DNA of 64,000 nt from an uncultured Cellulosilyticum sp. (GCA_934725855.1 CAKVCL010000015.1:19505-83504); one strand, 5' to 3'. Positions 44,128-53,897 are shown, numbered from the stretch's first letter. Translations and numbers: made by a program. The notes: generated by a model not told the origin, from the sequence alone.

Positions 44128-45348
44128 ATGTCAGTTAAAGAGGCTACACTTACACTTGATGATGTACTGGCTGCCAAAGAACGCATTGCTTCAACTTGTG
44201 TACATACTAATTTAATCTACAGTCACGAACTTAGTACCGAGTATAATAATAAAGTTTATCTAAAACCTGAAAACTTACAGCTTACAGGTGCTTTTAAACT
44301 ACGAGGTGCACTGAATAAAATCAAAAAATTATCTGATGAAGAAAAACAAAGAGGCTTAATTGCTGCTTCTGCTGGAAATCACGCTCAAGGTGTGGCTTAT
44401 TCTGGTCATGCTCTTGGTATTCCTACAACTATCGTTATGCCAAAGACTACACCACTTATCAAAGTTCAAGCCACCAAAAACTGGGGAGCTAATGTTGTTC
44501 TTGCTGGGGAAGTCTTTGATGAAGCTAACGAAGAAGCAAGGCGTCTTGAAAAAGAGCATGGCTACACCTTTATTCATCCATTTGACGATTTAGATGTCAT
44601 GGCTGGTCAAGGAACCATTGCTCTTGAAGTTTTAGAAGACTTACCAAATACAGATATTATCTTAGTCCCAGTTGGTGGGGGCGGATTAATTAGTGGTATT
44701 GCTGTTGCTGCTAAAGCTATTAATCCTAATATAAAAGTAATTGGTGTTGAAGCTAATGGCGCAATGGGCATGAAAGAATCCCTTATCGCAGGCCATCCTA
44801 TTACCTTAAAATCAGCTGATAGTATTGCTGATGGTGCCAATGTTAAAACAGTAGGTTCTAAAACCTTTGATATTGTTCAAAAATATGTAGATGAGATTAT
44901 TACCATTAGTGATGAAGATTTAGCTGAAGCCATTTTCTTACTGGTTGAAAAACATAAAATCGTTGCAGAAGCAACAGGTGTTCTTCCTGTAGCAGCTCTT
45001 AAGAAACTTAATGTAACTGGCAAAAATGTTGTTTCTGTGATTAGTGGTGGTAACATTGATATCTTAACCATGTCTTCTTTATTAGACCGTGGTCTTTACT
45101 CTCGTGGTCGCTTATTCTGCTTCTCTGTTAAGCTTAAAGACACTCCAGGACAACTTGTTAAGATTGCAGAAATCTTAGCAGAGGTTGGTGCTAATGTCGT
45201 TAAACTAGACCACAATCAGTTTAAAGCTCTTGACCGTCTTCGTCATGTAGCACTTGAAATTACGGTTGAAACCAATGGCCATGAACATATTAAACAAGTT
45301 GAACAAGCTCTTGAAGCGCATGGCTATGAAGTAGAAGTTATTTATTAA
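44128..45348 (+). CDS. ilvA: Threonine dehydratase (ammonia-lyase) with ACT domain
   Basis: 406 residues, TCGGAGG 9 bases before the ATG. PLP enzyme of the fold-type II class that turns threonine into 2-oxobutyrate and ammonia. The PLP lysine is in TGAFKLRGA and the phosphate loop in VPVGGGGLISG; the SAGNHAQGV motif is typical. The C-terminal 85 residues form one ACT-like domain (CFSVKLKDTPGQLVKI...), so it can be allosterically tuned. The 406-residue size fits the catabolic or short biosynthetic type rather than the 500-residue IlvA. The trailing hairpin ends it as a single gene. Confidence 0.93.
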   Translation: MSVKEATLTLDDVLAAKERIASTCVHTNLIYSHELSTEYNNKVYLKPENLQLTGAFKLRGALNKIKKLSDEEKQRGLIAASAGNHAQGVAYSGHALGIPTTIVMPKTTPLIKVQATKNWGANVVLAGEVFDEANEEARRLEKEHGYTFIHPFDDLDVMAGQGTIALEVLEDLPNTDIILVPVGGGGLISGIAVAAKAINPNIKVIGVEANGAMGMKESLIAGHPITLKSADSIADGANVKTVGSKTFDIVQKYVDEIITISDEDLAEAIFLLVEKHKIVAEATGVLPVAALKKLNVTGKNVVSVISGGNIDILTMSSLLDRGLYSRGRLFCFSVKLKDTPGQLVKIAEILAEVGANVVKLDHNQFKALDRLRHVALEITVETNGHEHIKQVEQALEAHGYEVEVIY

Positions 45349-45349
45349 T

Positions 45350-45401
45350 GATAAAATGAAAGGGATATTACCCACTTGGGCAATATCCCTTTCACTTTAT
45401 C
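45350..45401 (+). terminator. Terminator of ilvA, shared with xthA
   Basis: The stem GAAAGGGATATT/AATATCCCTTTC (about 18 bp with extensions to the flanking GATAAA/TTTATC) surrounds ACCC-ACTT-GGGC. It lies between the convergent ilvA and xthA genes. Confidence 0.85.
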
Positions 45402-45414
45402 ATTCTGACCTCCA

Positions 45415-46170
45415 TTATACTTCAATACTTAGCATAATGGGGCAATGATCAGACCCTAAAATATCTTTATGAATCTCACTAGCTATCAGTTTACTTTCAA
45501 GCACACTTGATACTAAAAAATAATCGATACGCCATCCTGCATTTTTCTCTCTTGCTTTAAATCGATAAGACCACCAACTATAAGCCCCTTCTAAATCAGG
45601 ATGAAAATAGCGGAAGGTGTCAATAAAGCCTGCTTCTTTAAGTTCTCCAAACTTACCTCGCTCTTCATCACTAAATCCCGCATTTCCTCTATTGGTTTTT
45701 GGATTTTTAAGGTCAATCTCTGCATAAGCCACATTTAAATCCCCACATACAATCACAGGCTTTGTTTTTTCTAGTGCTTTTAAATAAGCTCTAAAATCAT
45801 CCTCCCATTTCATACGATAATCAATACGTGCTAGTTCGCTTTGAGCATTTGGGGTATATACTGTTATAAAGAAAAAGTCCTCAAATTCAAGTGTAATCAC
45901 ACGCCCTTCTGTGTCATGCTCAGAGATTCCCATCCCATAAGTAACCCCTATAGGTTCCCTCTTTGAAAAAATAGCCGTTCCGGAATAGCCTTTCTTTTCG
46001 GCATAATTCCAGTACTGATTATAACCAGGAAGCTCTAATTGGACTTGCCCTGCTTGACATTTTGTTTCTTGTAAACAAAAAATATCTGCATCCACTTCTT
46101 TAAAATAATCTAAAAAGCCTTTTTGCATGCATGCTCTGATTCCATTTACATTCCACGATATACATTTCAT
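45415..46170 (-). CDS. xthA: Exodeoxyribonuclease III
   Basis: 251 residues from ATG 46170; the upstream ATG at 46185 lies inside its GAGGAG ribosome site. Mg-dependent AP endonuclease and 3' exonuclease of base-excision repair. Signature blocks: MKCISWNVNGIRAC, the catalytic Glu in CLQETK, the CGDLNVA block with Asp and Asn, and GSDHCPI with the active-site His. The length matches ExoA/XthA. It is transcribed with its own short spacer after the SAP-domain gene. Confidence 0.95.
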   Translation of the reverse strand: MKCISWNVNGIRACMQKGFLDYFKEVDADIFCLQETKCQAGQVQLELPGYNQYWNYAEKKGYSGTAIFSKREPIGVTYGMGISEHDTEGRVITLEFEDFFFITVYTPNAQSELARIDYRMKWEDDFRAYLKALEKTKPVIVCGDLNVAYAEIDLKNPKTNRGNAGFSDEERGKFGELKEAGFIDTFRYFHPDLEGAYSWWSYRFKAREKNAGWRIDYFLVSSVLESKLIASEIHKDILGSDHCPIMLSIEV

Positions 46171-46199
46171 AATGTCTCTCCTCATTTATTTAATGACTT

Positions 46200-46796
46200 T
46201 TAACCGCTTTTTGAATCTTCTTTTAAAGCTACAAGGTCTGCTTTTTCATAACGATTATGACCTAGTAACCCTTTTTTATATTTCCAGCACTTAATGGCTT
46301 CTTGTAATGAACGTCCTTTATTCTCTTCAAAGAAATCACGAATATAAGTATTATACTCAAACTGCTTATCAATCGTTGTCTTCGTTTGCCTCTTCTCTTC
46401 TAATATTTTATGATATGCTGCTATAGCCTCTCCATAAGTTGCTCCTGCATGGGTTTTTAACCATTTTTGAAAAGCAACATTAAATGAAAAGCTACTTCCG
46501 ATATATGTCTTAAAAAAAGCCCTATGCACTTCGGAGCACACAAATGCTTCTTCAATCAGTGTGTCTTTATCAAGTTCTTTAACAGCGGAAGCTTTTTTGG
46601 GCTTACTTTTTTTGGGCTGTAATATTTCCCCTGTTTCTAAATAATGCGCAATACGTTTTGTTAATTCTTCCTTTCCTCCTGTTGTTGGCAGATGATTCTG
46701 CTTACAAAATGCTACTAGTTCTTCTTTTAAATAATAATAGTTCAAAAATAACTTAGAATCTAATTGTTTGTCTAAGCATGGTCTTTCTGTCACCAT
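46200..46796 (-). CDS. SAP-domain and DUF6434-type protein
   Basis: 198 residues. Residues 20-55 make a SAP-like helix-turn-helix (LKEELVAFCKQNHLPTTGGKEELTKRIAHYL), known to bind DNA. A basic linker (PKKSKPKK) follows and then a helical region similar to DUF6434 proteins. It ends 30 bases before xthA, so both could be on one transcript and may share a DNA-repair role. GGGGGATAA lies before the ATG. The function is unproven. Confidence 0.75.
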   Translation of the reverse strand: MVTERPCLDKQLDSKLFLNYYYLKEELVAFCKQNHLPTTGGKEELTKRIAHYLETGEILQPKKSKPKKASAVKELDKDTLIEEAFVCSEVHRAFFKTYIGSSFSFNVAFQKWLKTHAGATYGEAIAAYHKILEEKRQTKTTIDKQFEYNTYIRDFFEENKGRSLQEAIKCWKYKKGLLGHNRYEKADLVALKEDSKSG

Positions 46797-46916
46797 TTAT
46801 CCCCCCATATCCATTTCTTAGTTCTTATTTTATCATATCAACTCATATCTATCATCCACTTTATATCACTTCGTCCTATCAACAATCTAAAAAGTTATAT
46901 TCCACTAAAATTTCTA

Positions 46917-47717
46917 TCAAACCTGTTTTCCTCTATCTAATGCATACTCCATACAAATTGGATATTCACCGTTCTCACTCTTCTTCAGCTGAGCATTAAT
47001 ACCATAGATTTCCTGTAAGGTTTCCTGATTAATTACATCAATTGGTTTGCCTTCACAAACAACCTTGCCCTTTTTGAGTCCTACAATATAATCAGCAAAC
47101 CGAAACGCATGATTAATCTCATGAAGTACTACGACTACTGTTATTTGCTTTTCTTTATTCAAACGCTCTAAAATCTCAAGTACTTCTAGCTGATAAGATA
47201 GATCTAGATAAGTAGTGGGCTCATCTAACATAATGATTTCTGTTTCTTGAGCAAGTGTCATCGCAATCCATGCTCTTTGCCTTTGTCCTCCTGACAAACA
47301 TTCTACAGGTCTATCTGCAAAATCACTCAGTCCTGTTTCCCTAATAGCCCAATCAATCACTTCTTTGTCATGAGCATTTAAACCACCAATCATCTTCTGA
47401 TGCGGAAATCGTCCATAAGCGGCTAGTTCCCTAACAGTTAATCCATTTGGACAGACAGGCCCTTGAGGTAAGAAGGCCACTTCTTTTGCTATTTCTTTTT
47501 CTTTGACTTTTTTGATATTTTTGCCATTAATTAAAATTTCACCTTGTGAAGGCTTATTAATTCGGGCGATCGTTTTAAGCAAAGTAGATTTACCACATCC
47601 GTTTCCTCCAATAATAATGTTCATTTTACCTTTTAGCAAAACCAGATTCATATTTTCAATAATCTGACGTTCTTCATATGCAACGGATAGATTTTTTATA
47701 CGAATTACTTCCTCCAT
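46917..47717 (-). CDS. Siderophore ABC transporter ATPase (FecE/FepC type)
   Basis: 266 residues from ATG 47717 (AGAGGTG upstream); the ATG 33 bases further up is weaker. Walker A GGNGCGKST, signature LSGGQRQR, Walker B IIMLDEPTTYLD. The YLD... end of the D-loop and HEINHAF switch are typical of Fe3+-siderophore ATPases. It drives the FecCD permeases encoded just before it. The C-terminal 30 residues are typical for this family. Confidence 0.93.
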   Translation of the reverse strand: MEEVIRIKNLSVAYEERQIIENMNLVLLKGKMNIIIGGNGCGKSTLLKTIARINKPSQGEILINGKNIKKVKEKEIAKEVAFLPQGPVCPNGLTVRELAAYGRFPHQKMIGGLNAHDKEVIDWAIRETGLSDFADRPVECLSGGQRQRAWIAMTLAQETEIIMLDEPTTYLDLSYQLEVLEILERLNKEKQITVVVVLHEINHAFRFADYIVGLKKGKVVCEGKPIDVINQETLQEIYGINAQLKKSENGEYPICMEYALDRGKQV

Positions 47718-47753
47718 AATGTCACCTCTTTCTAGAATTGAATCTCTCAAACT

Positions 47754-48770
47754 TTAATTTTCCTTAAACATTAAATAAATAAAATAAGGCACGCCAAAAA
47801 TGGCTACTGTAATACCGACTGGTATTTCTATAGGTGAAAACAAATTTCTTGATACGGCATCTGCTATCAAAATAATCACCACACTCATCATGGCAGATAC
47901 AGGAATAAACTGCTTATGACTATTTCCCACTAATCTTCTAGCAATATGAGGTGATATTAAACCTAAAAAGCCTATGTTTCCTGCAAAAGCTGTGGCTGCT
48001 GCCGCTAAAAGTACCACTAAAGATAACATTTTCTTTCTTTCCTTTCCAATATCAAGCCCTAATGAAATAGCCGTTTCATCAGATAACCCTAATACATCCA
48101 ACTTTTTATATTGTATAAGCACTAAGCTAAATAAAATGACTACAATAGGAGTGATTACACGCACATAACTCCAACCAGAACCCCATAGGCTTCCTGATGT
48201 CCAAATCAGCACACGATTATAATCTCCTACGCCTCCTCTAAAGGTAAAAAATGAAATAAAGGCATTGAGCCCTGCATTAAGACCAATTCCTATAAGTAGT
48301 AGTCTGTTAGGTTTAATGCCCTTCTTATTAGATAACTGATACATCAGCCAAGCTGCCACACTCGCCCCAATAATTGCCATAATCGGCAATACAAAAATAG
48401 ATAAAGCCCCTAACTCGCTATAATACTGATTGGTTTGATAAGTAATAAATAATACAGCTGCCACTGCTGCTCCAGCATTAATTCCAATAATTCCAGTATC
48501 TGCTAAGTCATTTTTTGTAATTGTTTGAAGCACAGCCCCTGCTGTTGAAAGGGCAATCGCCACAAATGCCCCAACTAAAAGCCTTGGCAGTCGAATATCC
48601 AACACAGCAATATTTTGTTTCTTTGTTCCTTGACCGATAAGCACTTTAATCACTTCAAAAGGGGTTATTGGGTAGCTTCCCCATCCTAGCGAAATGACTA
48701 TAGCAAGTAGCATCAGTATCAGTAGTCCAGTAATCACCACTATTTGCTTTGTTTTCTTACTTTTCCCCAT
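47754..48770 (-). CDS. Siderophore ABC permease (FecCD family), second
   Basis: 338 residues, about ten membrane helices. Typical FecCD motifs: RLPRLLVGAFVAIALSTAGAVLQ near residue 60 and the coupling GFLGLISPHIARRLVGN near 270. Its ATG overlaps the stop of the other permease by one base (TAATG). Together they form the pore of a ferric-siderophore importer. Confidence 0.92.
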   Translation of the reverse strand: MGKSKKTKQIVVITGLLILMLLAIVISLGWGSYPITPFEVIKVLIGQGTKKQNIAVLDIRLPRLLVGAFVAIALSTAGAVLQTITKNDLADTGIIGINAGAAVAAVLFITYQTNQYYSELGALSIFVLPIMAIIGASVAAWLMYQLSNKKGIKPNRLLLIGIGLNAGLNAFISFFTFRGGVGDYNRVLIWTSGSLWGSGWSYVRVITPIVVILFSLVLIQYKKLDVLGLSDETAISLGLDIGKERKKMLSLVVLLAAAATAFAGNIGFLGLISPHIARRLVGNSHKQFIPVSAMMSVVIILIADAVSRNLFSPIEIPVGITVAIFGVPYFIYLMFKEN

Positions 48771-49762
48771 TAGCCCCTCTCCTTTCTGGCTATAGCAATA
48801 AAGAATGGAACGCCCATTAATGAAGTAAAAATACCAATTGGCATCTCATATGGGTCAAATATCATTCTTGCTGCTATGTCCGCATAAGTTAGTAGCACTG
48901 CTCCTAATAAGAAGGAACAGGGGATAACCTTACGATAATCTTCACCTAATAACTTTCTTACAATCTGTGGCACAATAAGTCCCACAAAAGCAATATTCTT
49001 TCCTACAGCAACTGCTGCTGCACACATTGGAATCATCACCAGTAACGCACTGGCGCGTATTTTATTTGGACTTTCTCCTAATCCAATGGTCACATCGTCT
49101 CCTAAATTAAGTAAATTAATTTTTGATGCCAATAACATCGCTATTACTAGTCCAATTCCGCCTACAATCCATACTAATATAAAGTCCGCCCAACTTGCAT
49201 TTCTAAAACCACCTGCTACCCAAAAACCAATCATCTGAGATTGATTAGATAAGAGTCCGATAATTGTCGTAAGTGACACAAAAAATGTACTCATTGCGGT
49301 TCCTGCCAATAATAATTTAGTTATTGAACGATTATTGGCTTTTCTTGAAATAAAGCTTAATACAATTCCTCCTGTAATAACTGCACCAATGAGCGAAGCC
49401 ATCATCACATGAGCTGTTGTGATTCCTATGCCCATGGCATAAAAAATAGAGATTACTAAAGTTGCCCCTTGACTTACCCCTAAAATAGAAGGTTCAGCAA
49501 TAGGGTTCCTAGTCACCCCTTGAATCATACTACCTGTTACTCCTAATATACCTCCTGTCATTAATACAGAAAGTGCCCTTGGAATACGTACATCTCTTAT
49601 AAGCATCATTTCTAATGTCTCTTCATATCTAAAAAGACTATTAAAAATATCCCTAAAGGCAATAGGAACTGACCCTAGCCTCACAGCTAGAATCAGTCCC
49701 ATAATTAAAAGTAACAAACTGCATATACTAAAAGTTAGTGTACGTTTACTACTTTGTTCCAT
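48770..49762 (-). CDS. Siderophore ABC permease (FecCD family), first
   Basis: 330 residues, about nine membrane helices. It contains RIPRALSVLMTGGILGVTGSMIQG and the coupling motif VGLIVPQIVRKLLGEDYRKVIP. Its start lies within the 3' end of the substrate-binding gene (14-base overlap), and its stop overlaps the next permease start. Paired with the second permease rather than duplicated recently, as sequence identity is modest. Confidence 0.92.
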   Translation of the reverse strand: MEQSSKRTLTFSICSLLLLIMGLILAVRLGSVPIAFRDIFNSLFRYEETLEMMLIRDVRIPRALSVLMTGGILGVTGSMIQGVTRNPIAEPSILGVSQGATLVISIFYAMGIGITTAHVMMASLIGAVITGGIVLSFISRKANNRSITKLLLAGTAMSTFFVSLTTIIGLLSNQSQMIGFWVAGGFRNASWADFILVWIVGGIGLVIAMLLASKINLLNLGDDVTIGLGESPNKIRASALLVMIPMCAAAVAVGKNIAFVGLIVPQIVRKLLGEDYRKVIPCSFLLGAVLLTYADIAARMIFDPYEMPIGIFTSLMGVPFFIAIARKERG

Positions 49763-50720
49763 TTAACATTTCACCTATTTCATTTACTAATACTGCTCTA
49801 CCAATTGGACTATATCCTTGGTTAAAATATGGAGAAGCCTCTAATACGACCACTCTTCCGTTTTTAACAGCAGGCAGATTATTCCAAATAGCATTTTCCT
49901 GTAACACAGCTAAGTCTTCTTTAGTTGCAATACAGAAAATATAGTCTGCATTAATAGCTGCAAGTCCCTCATAGGTTACAACTGGAAGACTAATATCACT
50001 TTGAGTTGGCATGCCTTCTGGCTTCTCAAGCTCCATATCTTCATATAAAACATTGCCAAAACCTGCCCCATCAAATACAAAGAATTGACCCCCACTTGCT
50101 AAAAATGCAAGGTAAGTGGTGTCTTCACCATATTGTTTCTTAATCGCATCTCCTGCAGCCTCTGCAGACGCTTCATAAGTATCTAGCCAAGCTTCAGCTG
50201 TTTGCTCTTTATGGAATACTCTAGCAAATGCTTTAACATCCTCTTCCCAATCTAACGCATTAGACTGAATCATAACGGTTGGTGCAATCGCACTTAATTG
50301 GTCATACATTTTTTCTTGAACCGTAGAAATAACAATTAAGTCTGGATCAAGATTCATAATAGCTTCTACATCCATTGTATCTTGCATACTATAACCTACT
50401 ATAGTTGCACCATTTAATGTCTCTTCTAGATAAGAAGGGAATTTAGTATAATCATAGGCATCGCTATTAGCTGTTCCGACTACTTGATAACCTAAAATTG
50501 ATAAAATATCACTATTCCCACTTAAGTCTACAATCCTTTGTGGCTGAGCAGGAATCTCTACATTACCCTTTACATCCGTAACGGTCATCATCTGAGTTGT
50601 GGTATTTCCATTATCATTTGTATTATTTTGATTTTGAGAGTTTGCATTCCCACAGCCTACTAGCATAATCACTGCTGTTATACATGCCATTCCACTCTTT
50701 AATAAACGCATTTTCATCAT
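49749..50720 (-). CDS. Siderophore-binding lipoprotein (FepB/FhuD type)
   Basis: 323 residues. The signal is MKMRLLKSGMACITAVIMLVGC with a lipobox (LVGC, Cys near residue 23), followed by a Ser/Asn/Gln linker. The mature part has two lobes of the iron-siderophore-binding fold (TDVKGNVEIPAQPQRIVDLSG, IMNLDPDLIVIST). Two ATGs are possible, 50720 and 50717; the second has the better spacing from GGAGG. First gene of the uptake operon, under a Fur-like promoter. The cargo is presumably a ferric siderophore; the exact one is unknown. Confidence 0.92.
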   Translation of the reverse strand: MMKMRLLKSGMACITAVIMLVGCGNANSQNQNNTNDNGNTTTQMMTVTDVKGNVEIPAQPQRIVDLSGNSDILSILGYQVVGTANSDAYDYTKFPSYLEETLNGATIVGYSMQDTMDVEAIMNLDPDLIVISTVQEKMYDQLSAIAPTVMIQSNALDWEEDVKAFARVFHKEQTAEAWLDTYEASAEAAGDAIKKQYGEDTTYLAFLASGGQFFVFDGAGFGNVLYEDMELEKPEGMPTQSDISLPVVTYEGLAAINADYIFCIATKEDLAVLQENAIWNNLPAVKNGRVVVLEASPYFNQGYSPIGRAVLVNEIGEMLNGTK

Positions 50721-50776
50721 ATATCCTCCGTAAGTCTGTTCTAATCAGTCTATAAGTATTTTATTAACTACTATTC

Positions 50777-50805
50777 ATTCTATATGAGATTAATTATCAA
50801 TTCAA
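50777..50805 (-). promoter_or_regulatory. Fur-regulated promoter of the siderophore operon
   Basis: The minus strand has TTGAAT (50800-50805), a 17-base spacer and TAGAAT (50777-50782). The spacer holds TGAGATT-A-ATTATCA (50785-50799, plus strand). It matches the Bacillus Fur 7-1-7 box TGATAATnATTATCA at 12 of 14 arm positions. Iron-bound Fur would cover the spacer and shut the promoter. Confidence 0.72.
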
Positions 50806-50940
50806 CCTTTGTACTTAATATGGAAATTTTAACATTTTATTGAATAATTTGCGCACACTATTACACCTATATTCTTAAATATCAAAAAAATTAACAGTTA
50901 TAACGAATTTATTCAATAAATATAATAATTATTAAATTTA

Positions 50941-50969
50941 TTGGAGCATTTAGGGATTAATGCTATAAT
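50941..50969 (+). promoter_or_regulatory. Promoter of yceG-telA
   Basis: TTGGAG, 17 bases, TATAAT lies 34 bases before the proposed ATT start and before the AAAGGAG site. The -35 is moderate and the -10 perfect. Confidence 0.55.
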
Positions 50970-51002
50970 AAGTACAACTTATTTATAAAGGAGTGTATAA
51001 CA

Positions 51003-52601
51003 ATTGGGATAATAAATGCTAATAATTTACTTGAGAAAATTTTTGATGCTTCTTGTCGCACGGAAACATATTTTTGTGAATTAATAGGTATCGCAAGCGA
51101 ATCATCCTATAACGATACACTTGCTTTATTTAGCCATAAATTAAATGATTCTAGTAAAGGGATTGTCTTTAGTGAAACCATTCCAAAACCTAGTGACCCA
51201 AACCTTATTAATAGTATTTTGCAAGAACTTCCCCAAATGCGTATTGGTCATTTTGTCAATGAAGACATTAATCTTGTGTCTAATCAAGAGGTCAATCAAA
51301 AAATTCGTATAGCATTAGATGAAGTCATCGCCTTAGCGATCCAAACAGAACATTTTGCTAATGATACCATTCGCAATAACTTCATTGCCAAATTAATGAT
51401 TTGGTGTAATTTATACGTAGATGATTTAGACTTTAAACAAGATACCCCTCCTAAATGTTTATTTTATGGGCCACTTAAACGACATGAAGTCTATTTCTTA
51501 TGCATCTTAGCTGATATCGGATTGGATATAGTTTATTTTAATCCTACTAATGACAATACTTTAAAGAGTATGAAGCTAACTAATCGCTATGAAAGTATTA
51601 TTCTAGGCAATGTTTCACCTATCATGATTTCTTTCAAAGAACGAGTTAGTAAAGGGGTTGTCGTTGAAAAAGTAACAACTTATGCAAAAAAAGCGACCAA
51701 TGAATTAGAACAAAACTTATATAGTGATACAGGTATTTATAAACCTTGGCAATTTGCAAAAGGTACCACCCAACCCATTATTATGGATTCAGTTATCGAA
51801 GATACTTTAACTTATTGGAATGAACCTTCTAAACTTAGACCTGGATTTAAAACAGAAGGGTCTGTTGTTTATACACCTATTTTCTTTTCCAAGATTAATG
51901 GGGTTTATCATGATATTAATTCTTATTATGAGCTTGTAGATAAACTTAGACATGCTAAAAATTGTGTTTTTTACGAAACCCCCCATCTTACTTCTACAGG
52001 ATTAGGTCAATCCAAAAGCATTCAGTATCACAACATGCCAACCTCAACTACTACACAAAATCTTTCTAATTTTAATGCACAAGATTTATATTCGCTTGCT
52101 TTTTGCCTTAATCCAGATCAGACGATCAAACGTGATGCCATTAAAGAACATAAACTTTATCAGGGTTTTCTTTCATTACGTAGTGAACTTCAAGAGTTTA
52201 TTTTAAGCAAGCTTGAAGAAACCTTCTCAAATAATCATTTATCTTTCTTTAAGTTTAATGTCACCGATAAAGAACGTGTTCGCTTAATGGCAGCAACCTT
52301 TACTTTAGATGAGAAACTACTAAACTTAATCGATAGTTATGATTTTACAGCTGACGTGCCAAAGCTTATTATGTACGTTAACTCAAGAGAACCTTTCAAT
52401 CAAGATGATGCCATGCTTATTGGTTTATTTAAAACCATGGGAATAGATATCTTATTGCTGTCACCCAATAGTGCAAACAACCTAGAACTTGTCATCTCAG
52501 AAAAGTTCATTAATACCATTCAATTAGAAGAATTTGTTCATGACTTACCGCTAAAAGCACCTGCTAAAAAAGGGTCTTTTTTCAGTAGACTGTTTAGATA
52601 A
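51003..52601 (+). CDS. yceG: YceG-family Ter/Tel module protein, probable ATT start
   Basis: 532 residues, the family length, if translation starts at the ATT of 51003-51005, 9 bases after AAAGGAG (50987-50993). From that point to 51219 the frame is open and has no ATG, GTG or TTG. Starting at the first NTG, a TTG at 51219 with no ribosome site, would drop 72 residues. ATT starts are rare (infC is the known case). YceG proteins pair with TerD and TelA in stress and toxic-anion modules; their biochemistry is not settled. No membrane segment. It is followed by telA. Confidence 0.85.
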   Translation: MGIINANNLLEKIFDASCRTETYFCELIGIASESSYNDTLALFSHKLNDSSKGIVFSETIPKPSDPNLINSILQELPQMRIGHFVNEDINLVSNQEVNQKIRIALDEVIALAIQTEHFANDTIRNNFIAKLMIWCNLYVDDLDFKQDTPPKCLFYGPLKRHEVYFLCILADIGLDIVYFNPTNDNTLKSMKLTNRYESIILGNVSPIMISFKERVSKGVVVEKVTTYAKKATNELEQNLYSDTGIYKPWQFAKGTTQPIIMDSVIEDTLTYWNEPSKLRPGFKTEGSVVYTPIFFSKINGVYHDINSYYELVDKLRHAKNCVFYETPHLTSTGLGQSKSIQYHNMPTSTTTQNLSNFNAQDLYSLAFCLNPDQTIKRDAIKEHKLYQGFLSLRSELQEFILSKLEETFSNNHLSFFKFNVTDKERVRLMAATFTLDEKLLNLIDSYDFTADVPKLIMYVNSREPFNQDDAMLIGLFKTMGIDILLLSPNSANNLELVISEKFINTIQLEEFVHDLPLKAPAKKGSFFSRLFR

Positions 52602-52665
52602 TGCACGAACAAATTTTTAATTCATATTTTAAATACTATAAAAAATAAAGACAAGGAGAACGCCT

Positions 52666-53853
52666 ATGTTAACCTTTAACCAAAATCCTAATTCACAAGT
52701 ACAACCTAATAGCCCAGTAACCGTAGAAGACTCTATCTTTGGTGGAGTAAATTTAGAAAAAGCTCAAACGAATACCTCTATCGTACCTGTTCAAGAAACT
52801 GAGGTCGCTAATTTTACACAAAATTACAAACAAAAACTTCGCAAGCTTCCTGAAGTTGAAGCTTTAACAAGTGAAATTCATGTAGATGACCTAAATACCA
52901 TTTTAGTTTTTGGTCAAGCTGCTTCAGAGGGTATTTCAAAAGTATCTGATAATTTGCTGAGCACCATGAAAGCTGTTAATGCTGAAGAAGCAGGTGAAAT
53001 GATTCAACAACTGACGAAAGTTATGGATAAATTTGATATTAAAGAACTTGAAGATATCAAAGAACCTTCTGGTTTTCAAAAACTCTTTAGTAAGGCTAAA
53101 AATTCTATTGATGCACTTTTCCAAAAGTATGAGAATATGGGCACCGAAGTCGATAAAATCTATGTGATCCTCAAAAAGTATGAAATGCAGATTGAAAATG
53201 CTAATAAAAATCTCAAACAAATGTATGATATCAATATTGCTTACTATCAAGAGCTTGAAAAGTATATTGTCGCTGGTGAGATGGGGCTTGAAGAATTAGA
53301 TACGAAACTTATTCCACAGTTTGAACAAGAAGCGATGGCTTCTGGTGACCATTTAGCCCTTAGTAATGTAGAAACGCTTAAACGTACACGAGAAATGTTA
53401 GAACAACGTGTTTATGATTTACAAATTGCTGAAAATATTGCTCTTCAAACGATTCCTATGATTCAAGGGATTCAATATAGCAATTTTAATCTCACACGTA
53501 AGATTAATTCCGCTTTCATCATTACACTCCCTATATTTAAACAATGCTTAGCGCAAGCTGTTATGCTTAAACGTCAAGAACTTCAAGCTAAGAGCTTAAA
53601 AGCATTAGATGATAAAACCAATGAACTTCTTCTTCGCAATGCACAAAATATGGCCACTCAAACCACAAGTATTGCACGTATGGCTGGCGGCAGCTCTGTT
53701 CAAATGGAAACCCTTGAAAAAACATGGCAAACCATCGTTAATGGTATTGAACAAACGATGCAGATTGAAGATGAAAACCATCGTCAACGTGTAGAAAACA
53801 GTAAGAAGCTTGAAAATATGAAAGCTAATATGCTTTCTCCTAGAAAGAAATAA
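52666..53853 (+). CDS. telA: Toxic anion resistance protein TelA (YceH)
   Basis: 395 residues, soluble, long helices and coiled coils typical of TelA/KlaA. The ends are typical: an N-terminal polar linker, then VEALTSEIHVDDLNTILVFGQAASEGISKVSD, and a C-terminal QMETLEKTWQTIVNGIEQ block. AAGGAG lies 7 bases before ATG. It follows yceG by 64 bases. It is thought to work with TerD in tellurite and envelope stress, but the mechanism is unclear. Confidence 0.92.
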   Translation: MLTFNQNPNSQVQPNSPVTVEDSIFGGVNLEKAQTNTSIVPVQETEVANFTQNYKQKLRKLPEVEALTSEIHVDDLNTILVFGQAASEGISKVSDNLLSTMKAVNAEEAGEMIQQLTKVMDKFDIKELEDIKEPSGFQKLFSKAKNSIDALFQKYENMGTEVDKIYVILKKYEMQIENANKNLKQMYDINIAYYQELEKYIVAGEMGLEELDTKLIPQFEQEAMASGDHLALSNVETLKRTREMLEQRVYDLQIAENIALQTIPMIQGIQYSNFNLTRKINSAFIITLPIFKQCLAQAVMLKRQELQAKSLKALDDKTNELLLRNAQNMATQTTSIARMAGGSSVQMETLEKTWQTIVNGIEQTMQIEDENHRQRVENSKKLENMKANMLSPRKK

Positions 53854-53897
53854 GTGATTTTACTCCTTACTTTATCTTAACCTTTATCAATTCTGCC

